Assembly (NCBI RefSeq): GCF_004337695.1
Contig: NZ_SJXJ01000004.1
Span: 1-64,000, forward strand
DNA from: Tenacibaculum sp. M341
Lineage (GTDB): Bacteria > Bacteroidota > Bacteroidia > Flavobacteriales > Flavobacteriaceae
Length of the DNA stretch: 64,000 nucleotides
Direction: 5' to 3'
The notes under the pieces were generated by a model, which saw only the letters and a list, made by a program, of their open reading frames with translations, was not told the origin of the DNA and did not search any database. A program made the translations under genes and the position numbers. Positions 17,765 to 26,326 of this stretch are shown here, in pieces (positions within the stretch are counted from its first letter, which is position 1; each line of letters starts with the position of its first letter).

Positions 17765-18898
17765 CTAATTTTCTGTTTTTATAAACTCAATATGAGTTCT
17801 ATCTTCTAAATTTTCATCTACCAACTTTTCAGCTTCTACAAGTGGATATGGTAATCTTACTTCCTCCTTAATATTTTCTCTATATAATTGCTTACACCAA
17901 AAATGAGCAGTTTCTAAACTAATTTTATGACCAATGGAAATAAATATTGGTTGTTTTTTTGATTTTATTCTAAGAGATTTACCTATGACTTCTCCTTTCC
18001 AAATTAAATCTTGTGAACTACCACACTCTTGATTTATGCTTTTATAAATTCCTAAAACCCTATCTCTAGAACAACCTATAGATGGAATATTTAATTCAAC
18101 TCCTAAATGTGTTGCCAATCCAACATATCTAGGGTGTGCTATTCCATGACCTTTACATAACAATAAATCTGGTTGTATGTTTAGTTTATCAAAAGCTTTC
18201 TTTAATAATGGTATCTCTCTATATGAGAATAAGTCGTTACAATAATTAAACAGAATATCTTGACTTACTACTTCTTTTTGTAAAATCTTTTTATTTTTTA
18301 AATCATAAACAACTATGGAGCCTACCATTTTTAAATCTAATTCATCATACCCAATATCAACACCAGCTATATATCTTATAGTTTTTTTATCGAAAGAATC
18401 TTCTCTTATAGTTTTTTCTTTTATCTTATTTTGTAAATTATAATATGGTAAAACATCCCTGTCTCCTGAATAACAGAATGCATCATATGATTCTCTATAT
18501 TCATCCCAGTCATTATACAACAGTGAACTATTATTAATATTCATATCATTAGATTCAATAAGAATATTCATGTCAAATATCTGAATATGAGCCAATGACT
18601 TATTGTAATAATCTAATTCATAACCATTAGAAATCCAACTTGTGAAAAACGCTATTGATTCAATTAGATCACTATTCCCTTCTTTTAAAATTTCCATCTC
18701 AACTTCACCTTTTATGTATAACTTTTTTTCATAATAATATTGACCACCATTAGATTTTGTTGTAGTTAATAAAACACCTGAAAATAAATTTTCTCCATCT
18801 AAAGAAAATTGCTCTTGTGTACCGTATCTACCAATAGGATACTTTTCAATAATTTCTTTTCTTTTAATTTCTGAATGATTAATAATACAATATGTCAT
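17765..18898 (-). CDS. Endonuclease V-like protein with unusual N-terminal domain
   Basis: A 377-residue protein. Residues 175-377 match endonuclease V (Nfi), which nicks DNA or RNA near deoxyinosine or inosine. The first catalytic Asp is Asp181 in GVDIGY and the Glu is Glu228 in SYREIP. The hallmark GHGIAHPR is at 250-257. The residue before it, Asp110 of E. coli in VDGHG, is Lys249 here (LLCKGHG), so a metal ligand is lost. Residues 1-170 form an extra domain I do not recognise; usual enzymes have 210-240 residues. The gene is on the minus strand in the cassette-like island, 34 bases after a short fragment with a GyrB-like motif. It may be a non-catalytic inosine binder or a changed nuclease. 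Confidence 0.82.
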   Translation of the reverse strand: MTYCIINHSEIKRKEIIEKYPIGRYGTQEQFSLDGENLFSGVLLTTTKSNGGQYYYEKKLYIKGEVEMEILKEGNSDLIESIAFFTSWISNGYELDYYNKSLAHIQIFDMNILIESNDMNINNSSLLYNDWDEYRESYDAFCYSGDRDVLPYYNLQNKIKEKTIREDSFDKKTIRYIAGVDIGYDELDLKMVGSIVVYDLKNKKILQKEVVSQDILFNYCNDLFSYREIPLLKKAFDKLNIQPDLLLCKGHGIAHPRYVGLATHLGVELNIPSIGCSRDRVLGIYKSINQECGSSQDLIWKGEVIGKSLRIKSKKQPIFISIGHKISLETAHFWCKQLYRENIKEEVRLPYPLVEAEKLVDENLEDRTHIEFIKTEN

Positions 18899-18932
18899 AA
18901 TTATCTATTTACATATGTTTTTACTTCTTGAC

Positions 18933-19085
18933 TTAAATTAAAAACAACAGCTCTGTACAATCAGCTATTAGACCTAAAAAAAGTTCTATAATACTACCGA
19001 TATACATAAAAGGTCTTGTCTTTACATGTTCCGTGAAATTAAGAGGAGGTAAAGTGTCTATACTATATTTTTTGTCGTTTTTCAT
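18933..19085 (-). pseudogene. 50-codon fragment with GyrB-like RPxMYIG motif
   Basis: A short open frame with ATG at 19085 and TAA at 18933. Residues 19-31 (EHVKTRPFMYIGS) closely match the start of the GHKL ATPase domain of GyrB/ParE (EHVRKRPGMYIGS) and of other accessory proteins that carry this motif. The frame stops soon after, before any Asn-box, so it cannot be a complete ATPase. It lies just upstream of the endonuclease V-like gene on the same strand. I take it as a truncated gene, though a small functional protein is possible. Confidence 0.5.
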
Positions 19086-19134
19086 TAATGATTTATTGAT
19101 TACGTTCTGTATATTATATGTTGTAAACAGTTTT

Positions 19135-19572
19135 TTATTCTGTTAATTTAATAAACTCAACTTCTTTACTATCTGTGATTAAAATCATTTTATTATCATC
19201 CAAGTATTTCAACTTAGATGTTGATTTACCAGATAAATCAATGAATTTTAATTTAAACTCGTTTTCATCCTTAATAATATCCACAAACGTATGGTCATCT
19301 AGTATTTGGTATTCTCCTTTGCTATCTGTTTCCATCATTTCGGTTAAATGACCTAGACCTTTTTCAAATGTGTATTTATAGAAAACTTTAATCTCAGTTT
19401 TTGTTTCTTCTCCATTTTTATAATTGTAAAGAAATTCAGAGTTCGATTCATTTGGTTTCCAAATACCAGATAAAAATGATTCTACATCTTTTTTTGATTC
19501 GCAACATTTTAAATCTTGTCCGAGTAAGATAAGAGGTAAAAAGATCAATATTAAAATCAGTTTTTTTTTCAT
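19135..19572 (-). CDS. Secreted lipocalin-like protein, 145 aa
   Basis: A signal peptide (1-18, ending LILLGQ) is followed by a beta-rich domain of about 125 residues. The pattern (SGIWKPNESNSEF, KYTFEKGLGHL, YQILDDHTFVDI, LKYLDDNKMILIT) fits the small lipocalin-like proteins of Bacteroidota. Ligand unknown. It is a single-gene unit in the island. An ACAAC core lies a few bases after its stop on the minus strand. Confidence 0.7.
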   Translation of the reverse strand: MKKKLILILIFLPLILLGQDLKCCESKKDVESFLSGIWKPNESNSEFLYNYKNGEETKTEIKVFYKYTFEKGLGHLTEMMETDSKGEYQILDDHTFVDIIKDENEFKLKFIDLSGKSTSKLKYLDDNKMILITDSKEVEFIKLTE

Positions 19573-19623
19573 TTTTAGCAGTTAGTAGATATTCTATGGA
19601 CTATGTTGTAGTGTAGTTTTTTA

Positions 19624-19857
19624 TTATTTTTCATTTAGAACGTTCTCCCTCGCTTTTTTAAGAATCTCTTGATAATCTTCACGAAATGGTTCGCTTAACT
19701 TCTTTTCTAAAACAGATTCTATATTCCAAAGGACTCTTTGCTCTGATAGGTCTTCAAATCTACTTAAATCGTCATTTTTGTTAAACCTGTAAAGAAACTC
19801 GAAAAGAACTATTGCTTCATCGTTAGTCAATTCGATATTTACTTTTTTGTCAGCCAT
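19624..19857 (-). CDS. Small acidic cytoplasmic protein, 77 aa
   Basis: A 77-residue helical protein (NIELTNDEAIVLFEFLYRFN at 7-26, RVLWNIESVLEKKL at 41-54) without signal or membrane segment. Similar short proteins are frequent in accessory gene sets of Flavobacteriaceae, but I know no function. It is a single-gene unit bounded on both sides by short non-coding DNA with ACAAC cores. Confidence 0.65.
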   Translation of the reverse strand: MADKKVNIELTNDEAIVLFEFLYRFNKNDDLSRFEDLSEQRVLWNIESVLEKKLSEPFREDYQEILKKARENVLNEK

Positions 19858-19916
19858 TTTGTTTTTAATTTTTAGCTTTTATTTGCTATGTTTTGCGTCT
19901 TTTGTTGTAGGACGTT

Positions 19917-20411
19917 TTATTCTATTTTTAATTTTCCTTTATCTCTTAGTTTTATTTTCCAATCAATTCTGTAATCAGACTCAACAAGTTCCATTTTAAC
20001 TAAGTCTAAGCTGATTCCATCTGTCAGTTTTTGATTTTTATCAGTCACTCTGTATAAGTCAGAAATAGCTGGTGGTTCAGCCCATTCCAAAGTGTATTGA
20101 AATCCGTCAATAATTAATTCAGATTTAGGATTGACTTTTAAAATCAAATAATCATGAAATGTTTTTCGATTTCCATCAAAAGAGGCTCCTTTAAATTCTG
20201 CTATGAAAAAATATAAGTTGAAATTTCCTTTTATTGGTTCAAATGCTTTTTTAACACCATCATTTTTATAGATTTCAAAATTGCCAAAACTATTAAAGGA
20301 TTCATAATTGATATCTCCATTTTCGGTTTTTGAAATCAGTTTATAAACCTTTTCCTGTCCAAAAGTTAGATTATATATTAAGGTAAAAATGATTATTATT
20401 AATTTGTGCAT
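19917..20411 (-). CDS. Exported protein of unknown function, 164 aa
   Basis: A signal peptide (1-18, NLTFGQ) is followed by a beta-rich soluble domain. No conserved catalytic motif can be seen. The minus-strand sequence just past its stop carries CCTACAAC, one of the recurrent cores of this island. It appears to be another single-gene cassette. Confidence 0.65.
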   Translation of the reverse strand: MHKLIIIIFTLIYNLTFGQEKVYKLISKTENGDINYESFNSFGNFEIYKNDGVKKAFEPIKGNFNLYFFIAEFKGASFDGNRKTFHDYLILKVNPKSELIIDGFQYTLEWAEPPAISDLYRVTDKNQKLTDGISLDLVKMELVESDYRIDWKIKLRDKGKLKIE

Positions 20412-20470
20412 TTCTTATGTCAAATATGTTATAAAGGTTTTAAAAAAAGCTGTTTTTCTTTGCCTCTTAA

Positions 20471-20851
20471 TTATTTTCGTTCAAATATGATTTCAATTTT
20501 TTTAGCATCAATTTTTTTTCCAAATAAGTAACCTAATAAAAAACTTCTCTTTTTTACTATTAGAGAATTCTGATTTTCAAAATTAACTCGAAATTTCCCT
20601 CCCTTTTTTATTTCAAAAGAAAATTTAAGTTTAGCTCTTTGATTCTTGTAATATAAATTCCCAGTATAAAAGGTTTTTTTAGGTTTAATTATGTCTCCAT
20701 TATTAGTTTTATTTAAGTAAAAGTTAAACTTCCCCAAATCGACATACCAACCCCCTATTATATATACATTATAAATTCCCATAGATAAATTAACTAAGCT
20801 TTCTTTAGTATTAATGTTAATGGGTTTGTTAATAGTTTCTATTCCAATCAA
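20471..20851 (-). CDS. Small beta-rich protein, start uncertain
   Basis: About 126 residues, starting at a TTG because the frame opens only nine codons earlier, after a TAA. The C-terminal half has a sandwich-like pattern (GGKFRVNFENQNSLIVKKR, then KKIEIIFERK). No ATG is available at the N-terminus; the first internal ATG is about 24 codons in. The gene may have lost its original start and signal sequence. Function unknown. Confidence 0.45.
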   Translation of the reverse strand: MIGIETINKPININTKESLVNLSMGIYNVYIIGGWYVDLGKFNFYLNKTNNGDIIKPKKTFYTGNLYYKNQRAKLKFSFEIKKGGKFRVNFENQNSLIVKKRSFLLGYLFGKKIDAKKIEIIFERK

Positions 20852-20924
20852 ATCAAATTTTTTATATGTTGTGATATTTTATAACTGTTATTACAGAATT
20901 AAAGTTAAAAATATTGTTTAAAAG

Positions 20925-21000
20925 CTAGCGGTAATTATTGAGTGGATTCAGACGTAGTCGAATCCGTTGTAATTGCGGTTATACATTGTTGTAACCAGTG
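20925..21000 (-). repeat. attC-like palindromic spacer
   Basis: An inner stem GGATTC/GAATCC (20944-20949 with 20960-20965) is flanked by AATTA/TAATT-type partial arms. A GGTTACAAC core lies at the minus-strand 5' end, 4 bases past the preceding stop codon. The fold is weaker than at the other sites of the island. Confidence 0.4.
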
Positions 21001-21004
21001 CTTT

Positions 21005-21481
21005 TCAACTCCGAACTAATATTTCACTCAATATTTCTTTCGGAAATTCGCATTCGGTTCTATTTGGTTTTTCTGAGTTTGCTTTTCCGTTTATGTCTCG
21101 GTATTCAAGGAATAAAATGACTGAAATTGAGTCAGACTTAATTTCCTTAATCTTGCACATAGAAATTCTGATTTTGTATCCGTCAATAAATTCCGTTGAT
21201 TCAACATACTGTTGCGAAAACCAATTATTAAATCCATTATCAACACGATGTTCTTTAAATTCAATATTTTTATTTTCTAACCTAATACTAATTATATCAT
21301 TCAAGTCTTTTTTATTCAGATTAAAAGCTCCGAATGAACGATTATAAAAATCTAAATGAACTAATTTTCCGATATAGGAATCATCAACGTCATTTATTCC
21401 AACGTATTTTATGTCAGAACCATCCTGAGCAATCACATTGATTGTAAAAGTTAAAGTTATTAGCAAGATTATTCTTTTCAT
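21005..21481 (-). CDS. Exported protein of unknown function, 158 aa
   Basis: The start is set at the ATG at 21481 (MKRIILLITLTF), because it gives a clean signal peptide. The upstream in-frame codons fall inside the palindromic spacer. The mature part begins after NVIAQD and is a soluble, charged, probably beta-rich domain. No family is recognised. Single-gene unit, bounded by attC-like sequences on both sides. Confidence 0.7.
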   Translation of the reverse strand: MKRIILLITLTFTINVIAQDGSDIKYVGINDVDDSYIGKLVHLDFYNRSFGAFNLNKKDLNDIISIRLENKNIEFKEHRVDNGFNNWFSQQYVESTEFIDGYKIRISMCKIKEIKSDSISVILFLEYRDINGKANSEKPNRTECEFPKEILSEILVRS

Positions 21482-21500
21482 GTGCTCGTTTTTCGCATTG

Positions 21501-21560
21501 GTTACAACGTTTCTTGTATTTCCCGAAGGAAGCATATGCAATCATACAAATTGTTGTGCA
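21501..21560 (-). repeat. attC-like site, about 60 bases
   Basis: Read on the minus strand, it starts GCACAAC and ends GTTGTAACC. The outer arms pair ACAAC with GTTGT and then TTTGTAT with ATACAA, with extra unpaired bases on one arm only. An inner TTCC/GGAA stem follows. The stop codon of the 161-residue gene lies inside the site, as is usual for integron cassettes. Of all the sites here this one has the size and shape closest to a classical attC. Confidence 0.6.
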
Positions 21561-22027
21561 TAGTTTTTTATTTCGTTTATTTCTTTTTCAATCAATTTTT
21601 GATCAATTATACTTTTCTCAATTACCACTTTTTCTTTAGTTTTTTTCCAGAAAGGAAATAACCAAGTGAGTGAAGTACTTAATTCAGAAAACTCTCCATT
21701 TTTACTTTCAATCTCAGTTTTGGTTTTGTAATGAAATTTGCCTTTATAATATTCAGTAATCCTTTTTCTTTTGGTTAGAGAATTTAGTAATACCTCAATA
21801 ATTTCGTTAATATCGTCAAATTCAGGGTTAAAATGTCGATGATTAAATCCACTCCCAACGGTCAATTCCCGATCATCACAAGACACCCAAAAATTAGTAT
21901 CAATTATAGAAATATGAGTTTCTATATATCCATCATCATATTTCTCAACATCAATACTTAATTTGTCTCCCAAATGCTTTTTTAAGAGCTCCTCTGTTTT
22001 TTCAAATATGGCTTGATGTATTTTCAA
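21542..22027 (-). CDS. Cytoplasmic protein of unknown function, 161 aa
   Basis: A soluble protein without signal peptide. The N-terminal 75 residues alternate helix and strand (AIFEKTEELLKKHLGDKL, IDTNFWVSCDDREL, GSGFNHRHFNP). A Trp/Phe-rich hydrophobic patch (WLFPFWKK) is near 128. No known family. Its ATG follows directly on the stop of the small membrane protein gene upstream, so the two form a two-gene unit. Confidence 0.68.
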   Translation of the reverse strand: MKIHQAIFEKTEELLKKHLGDKLSIDVEKYDDGYIETHISIIDTNFWVSCDDRELTVGSGFNHRHFNPEFDDINEIIEVLLNSLTKRKRITEYYKGKFHYKTKTEIESKNGEFSELSTSLTWLFPFWKKTKEKVVIEKSIIDQKLIEKEINEIKNYAQQFV

Positions 22028-22219
22028 CTAATTTGTCCTTTTAGTTTTATTTCTTTTAATTAATAAAAACCCAATAATTATAAATATTAGGCTTATTATT
22101 ATGTTCTCCCAAGATTTATCAACATATCCACCAAAACCATAAAATCCAGCATCTTTGTATAGAAGAATAATAACTCCGATTAAAATAGTTACAATTCCAA
22201 TTATTTTATTCTTTCTCAT
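22028..22219 (-). CDS. Small two-pass membrane protein, 63 aa
   Basis: The start is placed at the ATG at 22219 (MRKNKIIGIV). A longer form from a TTG at 22255 would run into the palindrome. Two hydrophobic segments (about 5-21 and 35-53) flank a Gly-rich loop (FYGFGGYVDKSW). The C-terminus is strongly basic (KRNKTKRTN). Function unknown. It directly abuts the next gene. Confidence 0.62.
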   Translation of the reverse strand: MRKNKIIGIVTILIGVIILLYKDAGFYGFGGYVDKSWENIIISLIFIIIGFLLIKRNKTKRTN

Positions 22220-22249
22220 TAATGCTTTATTATAAAGTTTTTGAATTAT

Positions 22250-22375
22250 GCACAACGGTTTGTATATGAAAAGTAGCGTATTGAATAGCTAGATTTTCAT
22301 TTTTAAAACTAATGTAATAAAAAAGTGCAAAACTTTATGTCTTGCACTTAGTAAGCTATTTTTTATATACGTTGT
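22250..22375 (-). repeat. attC-like site interrupted by group IIC intron 1
   Basis: On the plus strand the site starts GCACAACGG (22250-22258) and ends TATATACGTTGT at the intron junction. The arms TATATGAAAAGTAGC and GCTATTTTTTATATA pair imperfectly, and an inner perfect stem AAGTGCAA/TTGCACTT (22323-22330 with 22342-22349) fills the middle. The 5' exon ends TTGT, which is the known IIC-attC target signature. Confidence 0.6.
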
Positions 22376-23693
22376 GTGTGCCTTGAATGGTAAATATAGT
22401 TAAAATATGACTATGATTTTTTTTTAGAAGAATTAGCTAGAGGGTTGAAGTCCCTTATGGGTTGGAGTAACGTCCATAACCATTAGTAAGCCGCAAGCTG
22501 GTTTATCGTGAGGTATGCAGTGAAGTAAGCGGAACTACAAAAGTCGGTACTGACGAACAGGAATCGTATATAGAGGCTAAAAGTATTAGGATAAGGTAGC
22601 ACATCATACTAACGTCCACAAGCAAAGGTACTTTTAGTAGATACGGCAGTGATTGACTGGAAGCTATTTATCTTACCGAGGGAGGTCTCCATAGCTACGA
22701 GTTTGCATAATGGAGAAGTCAGCAGACGCCATAGTACTTATAGGAAACGAGTTGTAATAAATATACATAGGTCTCACAAGTAAGGAAGGGCAGAACGTAT
22801 TATCAAGTTCAGATTCGTATAGGAATGTTTTTTTTTCATAGCCTATACTTAGAAGAACAAGAAGAGTAACAGTTTAATTATTTAAAAATGATAGCAAGCG
22901 TATTACATCCTCATAATTTAAGTATTGCTCTAAAGCGTGTGATAACTAATGGAGGAGTTTCAGGTATTGATGGCATGAATGTTTCAGATCTAAAAAGATA
23001 TTTTACAAAATATCGAACAGATCTAGTAAACAGTATCTACACTCAGAAATACCGATGCTCAGCTATCAAAGGAATTAACATTCCAAAAGGCAGAGGCAAA
23101 ACTCGGTTACTAGGTGTTCCTACTGTTATTGATAGATGGCTTCAACAGCCGGTAAATCAACAGCTATCTTTACACTTTGAAATAAACTTTGAAGGAGAAA
23201 GTCATGGTTTCCGTCCAAAGAAGAATTTGCAACAAGCAGTTTTAAAAAGTCAATCTTATATAAATGAAGGATTCCAAGATATTGTAGATATTGATTTGAA
23301 GAGTTTCTTCGATGAAGTACCTCATTACAAGGTGTTACAGTTAATTTATAACAAAATATCTTGTGATACTACTTTATGGTTGATTCGTAAGTGGATTCAA
23401 GCGCCAATAGTGATAAATGATCGTTTGTATAAACGAAGAAAAGGTTTACCTCAAGGTAGTCCTTTAAGTCCATTATTGTCTAATATATTACTAGATCAAC
23501 TAGATAAATATCTCAAAAACAAGGGGTATAGTTTTGTTCGTTATGCAGATGATTTTAGTATTTATACAAAAAGTAAATCATAAGCACGTAAAATAGGGAA
23601 TGAGGTTTATGTCTTTTTACGAGATCATCTAGACTTACCAATAAATAAGGCTAAAAGTGGAATTCGTCGTCCTATAAATCTTTCCATATTAGG
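22376..23693 (+). mobile_element. Group IIC intron, copy 1, 3'-truncated
   Basis: Starts GTGTGCC at the attC-like junction. About 510 bases of structured, gene-free RNA domains precede a reverse transcriptase frame at 22888. It is almost identical to copy 2 (27753-29624) up to about 23693, where similarity stops. The maturase end, domain V and domain VI are missing, so it cannot splice or move by itself. It lies antiparallel to the surrounding minus-strand genes. Confidence 0.85.
22888..23693 (+). pseudogene. Group II intron reverse transcriptase, truncated and nonsense
   Basis: The frame runs to a TAA at 23581-23583, where copy 2 has TTA (Leu). Homology continues beyond it to about 23693 and then ends. 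RT motifs are visible: GIDG at 26-29, RLLGVPTVIDR near 73-83, LPQGSPLSPLLSNI at 187-200 and YADD at 219-222. Two changes from copy 2, Pro88 (QQPV for QQAV) and His106 (GESHGFRP for GESYGFRP), hit conserved positions. The copy is dead by several criteria. Confidence 0.85.
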
Positions 23694-24117
23694 TGTGATC
23701 CCAAATCTTTATCGGTAACTAATGATTTAAGATATAGAATTATATAATTTTTTGGTTAGAATACATTTTTGAATCACTAAACTAATTAATTAACTAAGTT
23801 CAATTTTTTGCTTAGGTTATAAAGTATTTTACACTTATCTAAACTTTAGATAAAAACTAACTTATCATTGTATCTTTTAATTAAATAAAACTTATTAAAG
23901 TTGTATTAAAAGATATAATAATCTTATAACTAAAACGTTATATCTTGAATAAATTCCCCAATTTATTTACTTTAATCAATCTTACCTACATTTTATTAAT
24001 CATAAATCTATCATCCATGACTTAACAGTCCTTCTTAAAATAAGAACTATTTAATGCTCTATCGTTTTTATTTTAAATCACAAATAAATTTCATATTAAT
24101 CTTAACAACTAATCGAA
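23694..24117. other. Non-coding DNA before the beta-helix gene
   Basis: These 424 bases contain no supported gene. They are very AT-rich and follow the broken end of intron 1. The promoter of the downstream secreted protein gene should be here, but I see no convincing TTTG/TANNTTTG pair. A Bacteroidota-like TATCTTTT occurs near 23870. Confidence 0.4.
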
Positions 24118-26133
24118 ATGAAATCAAATTCTTTACGAAAATTAGCAAGTCTTGTACTTATGCTAATTGCAGTTCAAATTATTTCTGCAAAAAATTATTA
24201 TGTAGCTACTAATGGCTCAGATGGTAACCCAGGAACAGAAAATAGGCCCTTCAAAACAATTCAAAAAGCAGCTAACCTTGTTAATCCTGGTGATGTAGTG
24301 CTTATTAAAAGAGGAATTTACCGAGATAAAATTCAAATTAGACGTAGTGGTACTAACGGAAATCGAATTGTTTTTAAAGCCTTTCCAGGTGATGAACTTC
24401 GTGCTATTATTGAAGGAACTTCATTACGTCTCTTACAAAGTAGCCATATAGAAATCTCTGGTTTACGAGTTCAAAATATCTTAGCTCAAAACGGTCCTCC
24501 AGAAGGGATTTATGTCGAAGGTCCTGCATCGAATGTCACCATTAGAAATAACCATACATTTAACACATTTGGATCCGGAATTTCGGCTTGGGGTGTTCCT
24601 TGGAGATCTAACCCGGGTAACTTTAATAATATTAGAAATTTAAAAATTCTAAATAATAAGGTTGAAAAAGCCTGTAATGGAGGATTTAATGAATGTATTA
24701 CTTTATCTAATGGAGTCAATGGGTTTCAAATTTCTAATAATGAAATTTTTAATGGAGGTAACCCAGTGAATGGGGGAGAGGGAATTGATGTAAAATTAGG
24801 AGTACAAAATGGAACGATCTCTTTTAATTATTTACATGGTTTGACACGAAGAGGTATTTATATTGATGCCGCGGGGATTCTGAATTTTGCAAAACCATTT
24901 GCTAAAAAAATTAAAGTTTTTAATAACCGTGTAAGAGATTGTAAAGGCCAAGGAATGGCATTAATGACTGAAGGTAAAGGTGATATTTTTGATATTGATA
25001 TCTATAATAATCTTTTTTATAACAATACAGAAGATGGTCTTATGTTTTTTGATCATCCTGCCGGGAATGGTATTATACGAGATGTAAGAGCCGTTAATAA
25101 TACTTGTTATAATAACAATCGTTTTGGTATACTATTAAATTTTCCTAGAGCTACTGGTATTGTTTTAAGAAATAATATTCTTTATCAAAACAAAAGTGGT
25201 AATCTAAATCTTAAAGCCGGACAAAGTGCTACTTCCAATAACCTTGTGGGGCCTAATCCTTTATTTGTAAATGCGAATCAGGCTAATTTTAGGTTAAGAG
25301 CGGGTTCACCTGCCATAAATAAAGGGACGACACAGAATGCTCCCAATACTGATTTTGATGGTAATTCTAGGAATGGAGCTGTAGATATTGGGGCTTTCGA
25401 ATTTGGAGGAAATACGACTCCTCCCAATCCAAACCCTAATCCAAATCCAACACCTAACCCAGGTTCAAATGATATACCTTATGGAAAAATTATATGGTTA
25501 AAGGCGAATCAAGGTAAAGCAGGATATGTTGTTGCCGAGAGAAATTTAACAAATGCACCTCTTAAAGCAAATAGAAATCGTTTAGGTCAGTGGGAAAAAT
25601 TTAGAGTTGAAAATGCAGGTAATGGAAAAGTGCATCTTAAAGCATTGGCTAATAATAAATATGTACAAGCCCGTATAAATGATAATGGTAAAATGCAGGC
25701 TTCAACCAATAATAAATTAGGTTGGGAAACATTTACTTGGAAAAGTAAAGGAAATGGGAAAGTAGCATTAAAAGCGTTTAATAATAAATATGTTCAAGCC
25801 AGATTAAACTTAGCAACAAAAGAACTTGCTGCCATTGCAGATACTGCTCGAGATTGGGAAACTTTTAATTGGGGAGAAACCACAGCATCGGGTCAAAAAT
25901 CTTTATCAGAGCAAAATATAGCCTATTCTTTATACCCTAATCCTACCGATTCAAATAATTTGGTATTTATAAATGGAGTAAATAATAAGGAAACGGTAAG
26001 TATTTATGACATTAATGGAGCTTATATAGCTACAAAAACAATAAATAATGGAGCTATTGAGGTTAGTGAATTAGCTATTGGCGTTTATTTCATTATCGTA
26101 AATAATAGATCATTAAAGCTTATTATCAATTAA
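24118..26133 (+). CDS. Right-handed beta-helix protein secreted by type IX system
   Basis: A 671-residue modular secreted protein. A signal peptide (1-24) is followed by a right-handed parallel beta-helix (about 26-430) with the DUF1565-like opening YYVATNGSDGNPGT, many Asn-rich turns (NNHTF, NNKVE, NNEIF, NNLFY) and a closing VDIGAFEFGG. A Pro-Asn linker spans 434-449. Residues 455-590 resemble a fascin-like/beta-trefoil module with repeated VQAR and WETF motifs. The C-terminus (604-671, YPNPT, SIYDINGA, GVYFIIVN) is a type A type IX sorting domain. Polysaccharide lyase or hydrolase activity on algal glycans is likely by family, though no catalytic residues can be assigned. It lies between the two introns, opposite in strand to the cassette genes. 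Confidence 0.88.
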   Translation: MKSNSLRKLASLVLMLIAVQIISAKNYYVATNGSDGNPGTENRPFKTIQKAANLVNPGDVVLIKRGIYRDKIQIRRSGTNGNRIVFKAFPGDELRAIIEGTSLRLLQSSHIEISGLRVQNILAQNGPPEGIYVEGPASNVTIRNNHTFNTFGSGISAWGVPWRSNPGNFNNIRNLKILNNKVEKACNGGFNECITLSNGVNGFQISNNEIFNGGNPVNGGEGIDVKLGVQNGTISFNYLHGLTRRGIYIDAAGILNFAKPFAKKIKVFNNRVRDCKGQGMALMTEGKGDIFDIDIYNNLFYNNTEDGLMFFDHPAGNGIIRDVRAVNNTCYNNNRFGILLNFPRATGIVLRNNILYQNKSGNLNLKAGQSATSNNLVGPNPLFVNANQANFRLRAGSPAINKGTTQNAPNTDFDGNSRNGAVDIGAFEFGGNTTPPNPNPNPNPTPNPGSNDIPYGKIIWLKANQGKAGYVVAERNLTNAPLKANRNRLGQWEKFRVENAGNGKVHLKALANNKYVQARINDNGKMQASTNNKLGWETFTWKSKGNGKVALKAFNNKYVQARLNLATKELAAIADTARDWETFNWGETTASGQKSLSEQNIAYSLYPNPTDSNNLVFINGVNNKETVSIYDINGAYIATKTINNGAIEVSELAIGVYFIIVNNRSLKLIIN

Positions 26134-26265
26134 TTAGTATAAATTTTTAAAGATGATAGTATAACCCAAATAAAACTTTGTGACGTTCTAAATAATCGTT
26201 ACAACAATTAATAATAATAAGGTAGCAATTTTAATTTGGTAGTATCACACGAAGTGTGTAAAGTT

Positions 26266-26297
26266 TAAAATACGGGGGTCGCGACCCCCGTATTTTA
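26266..26297. repeat. Perfect 32-bp GC-rich palindrome at the IS left end
   Basis: The sequence 26266-26297 equals its own reverse complement, with a central run of five G and five C on either side of TCGCGA. A T-rich stretch follows. It sits between the left inverted repeat and the transposase start. It could block transcription from outside into the transposase, as seen in other insertion sequences. Confidence 0.85.
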
Positions 26298-26326
26298 TTT
26301 TTTATAAATTTACATTTTATACACTT

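Noticed and set aside
21482..21541. In-frame 20-codon N-terminal extension of the exported protein at 21005
   Set aside because: The extension lies inside the attC-like palindrome, and the internal ATG at 21481 starts a clean signal peptide.
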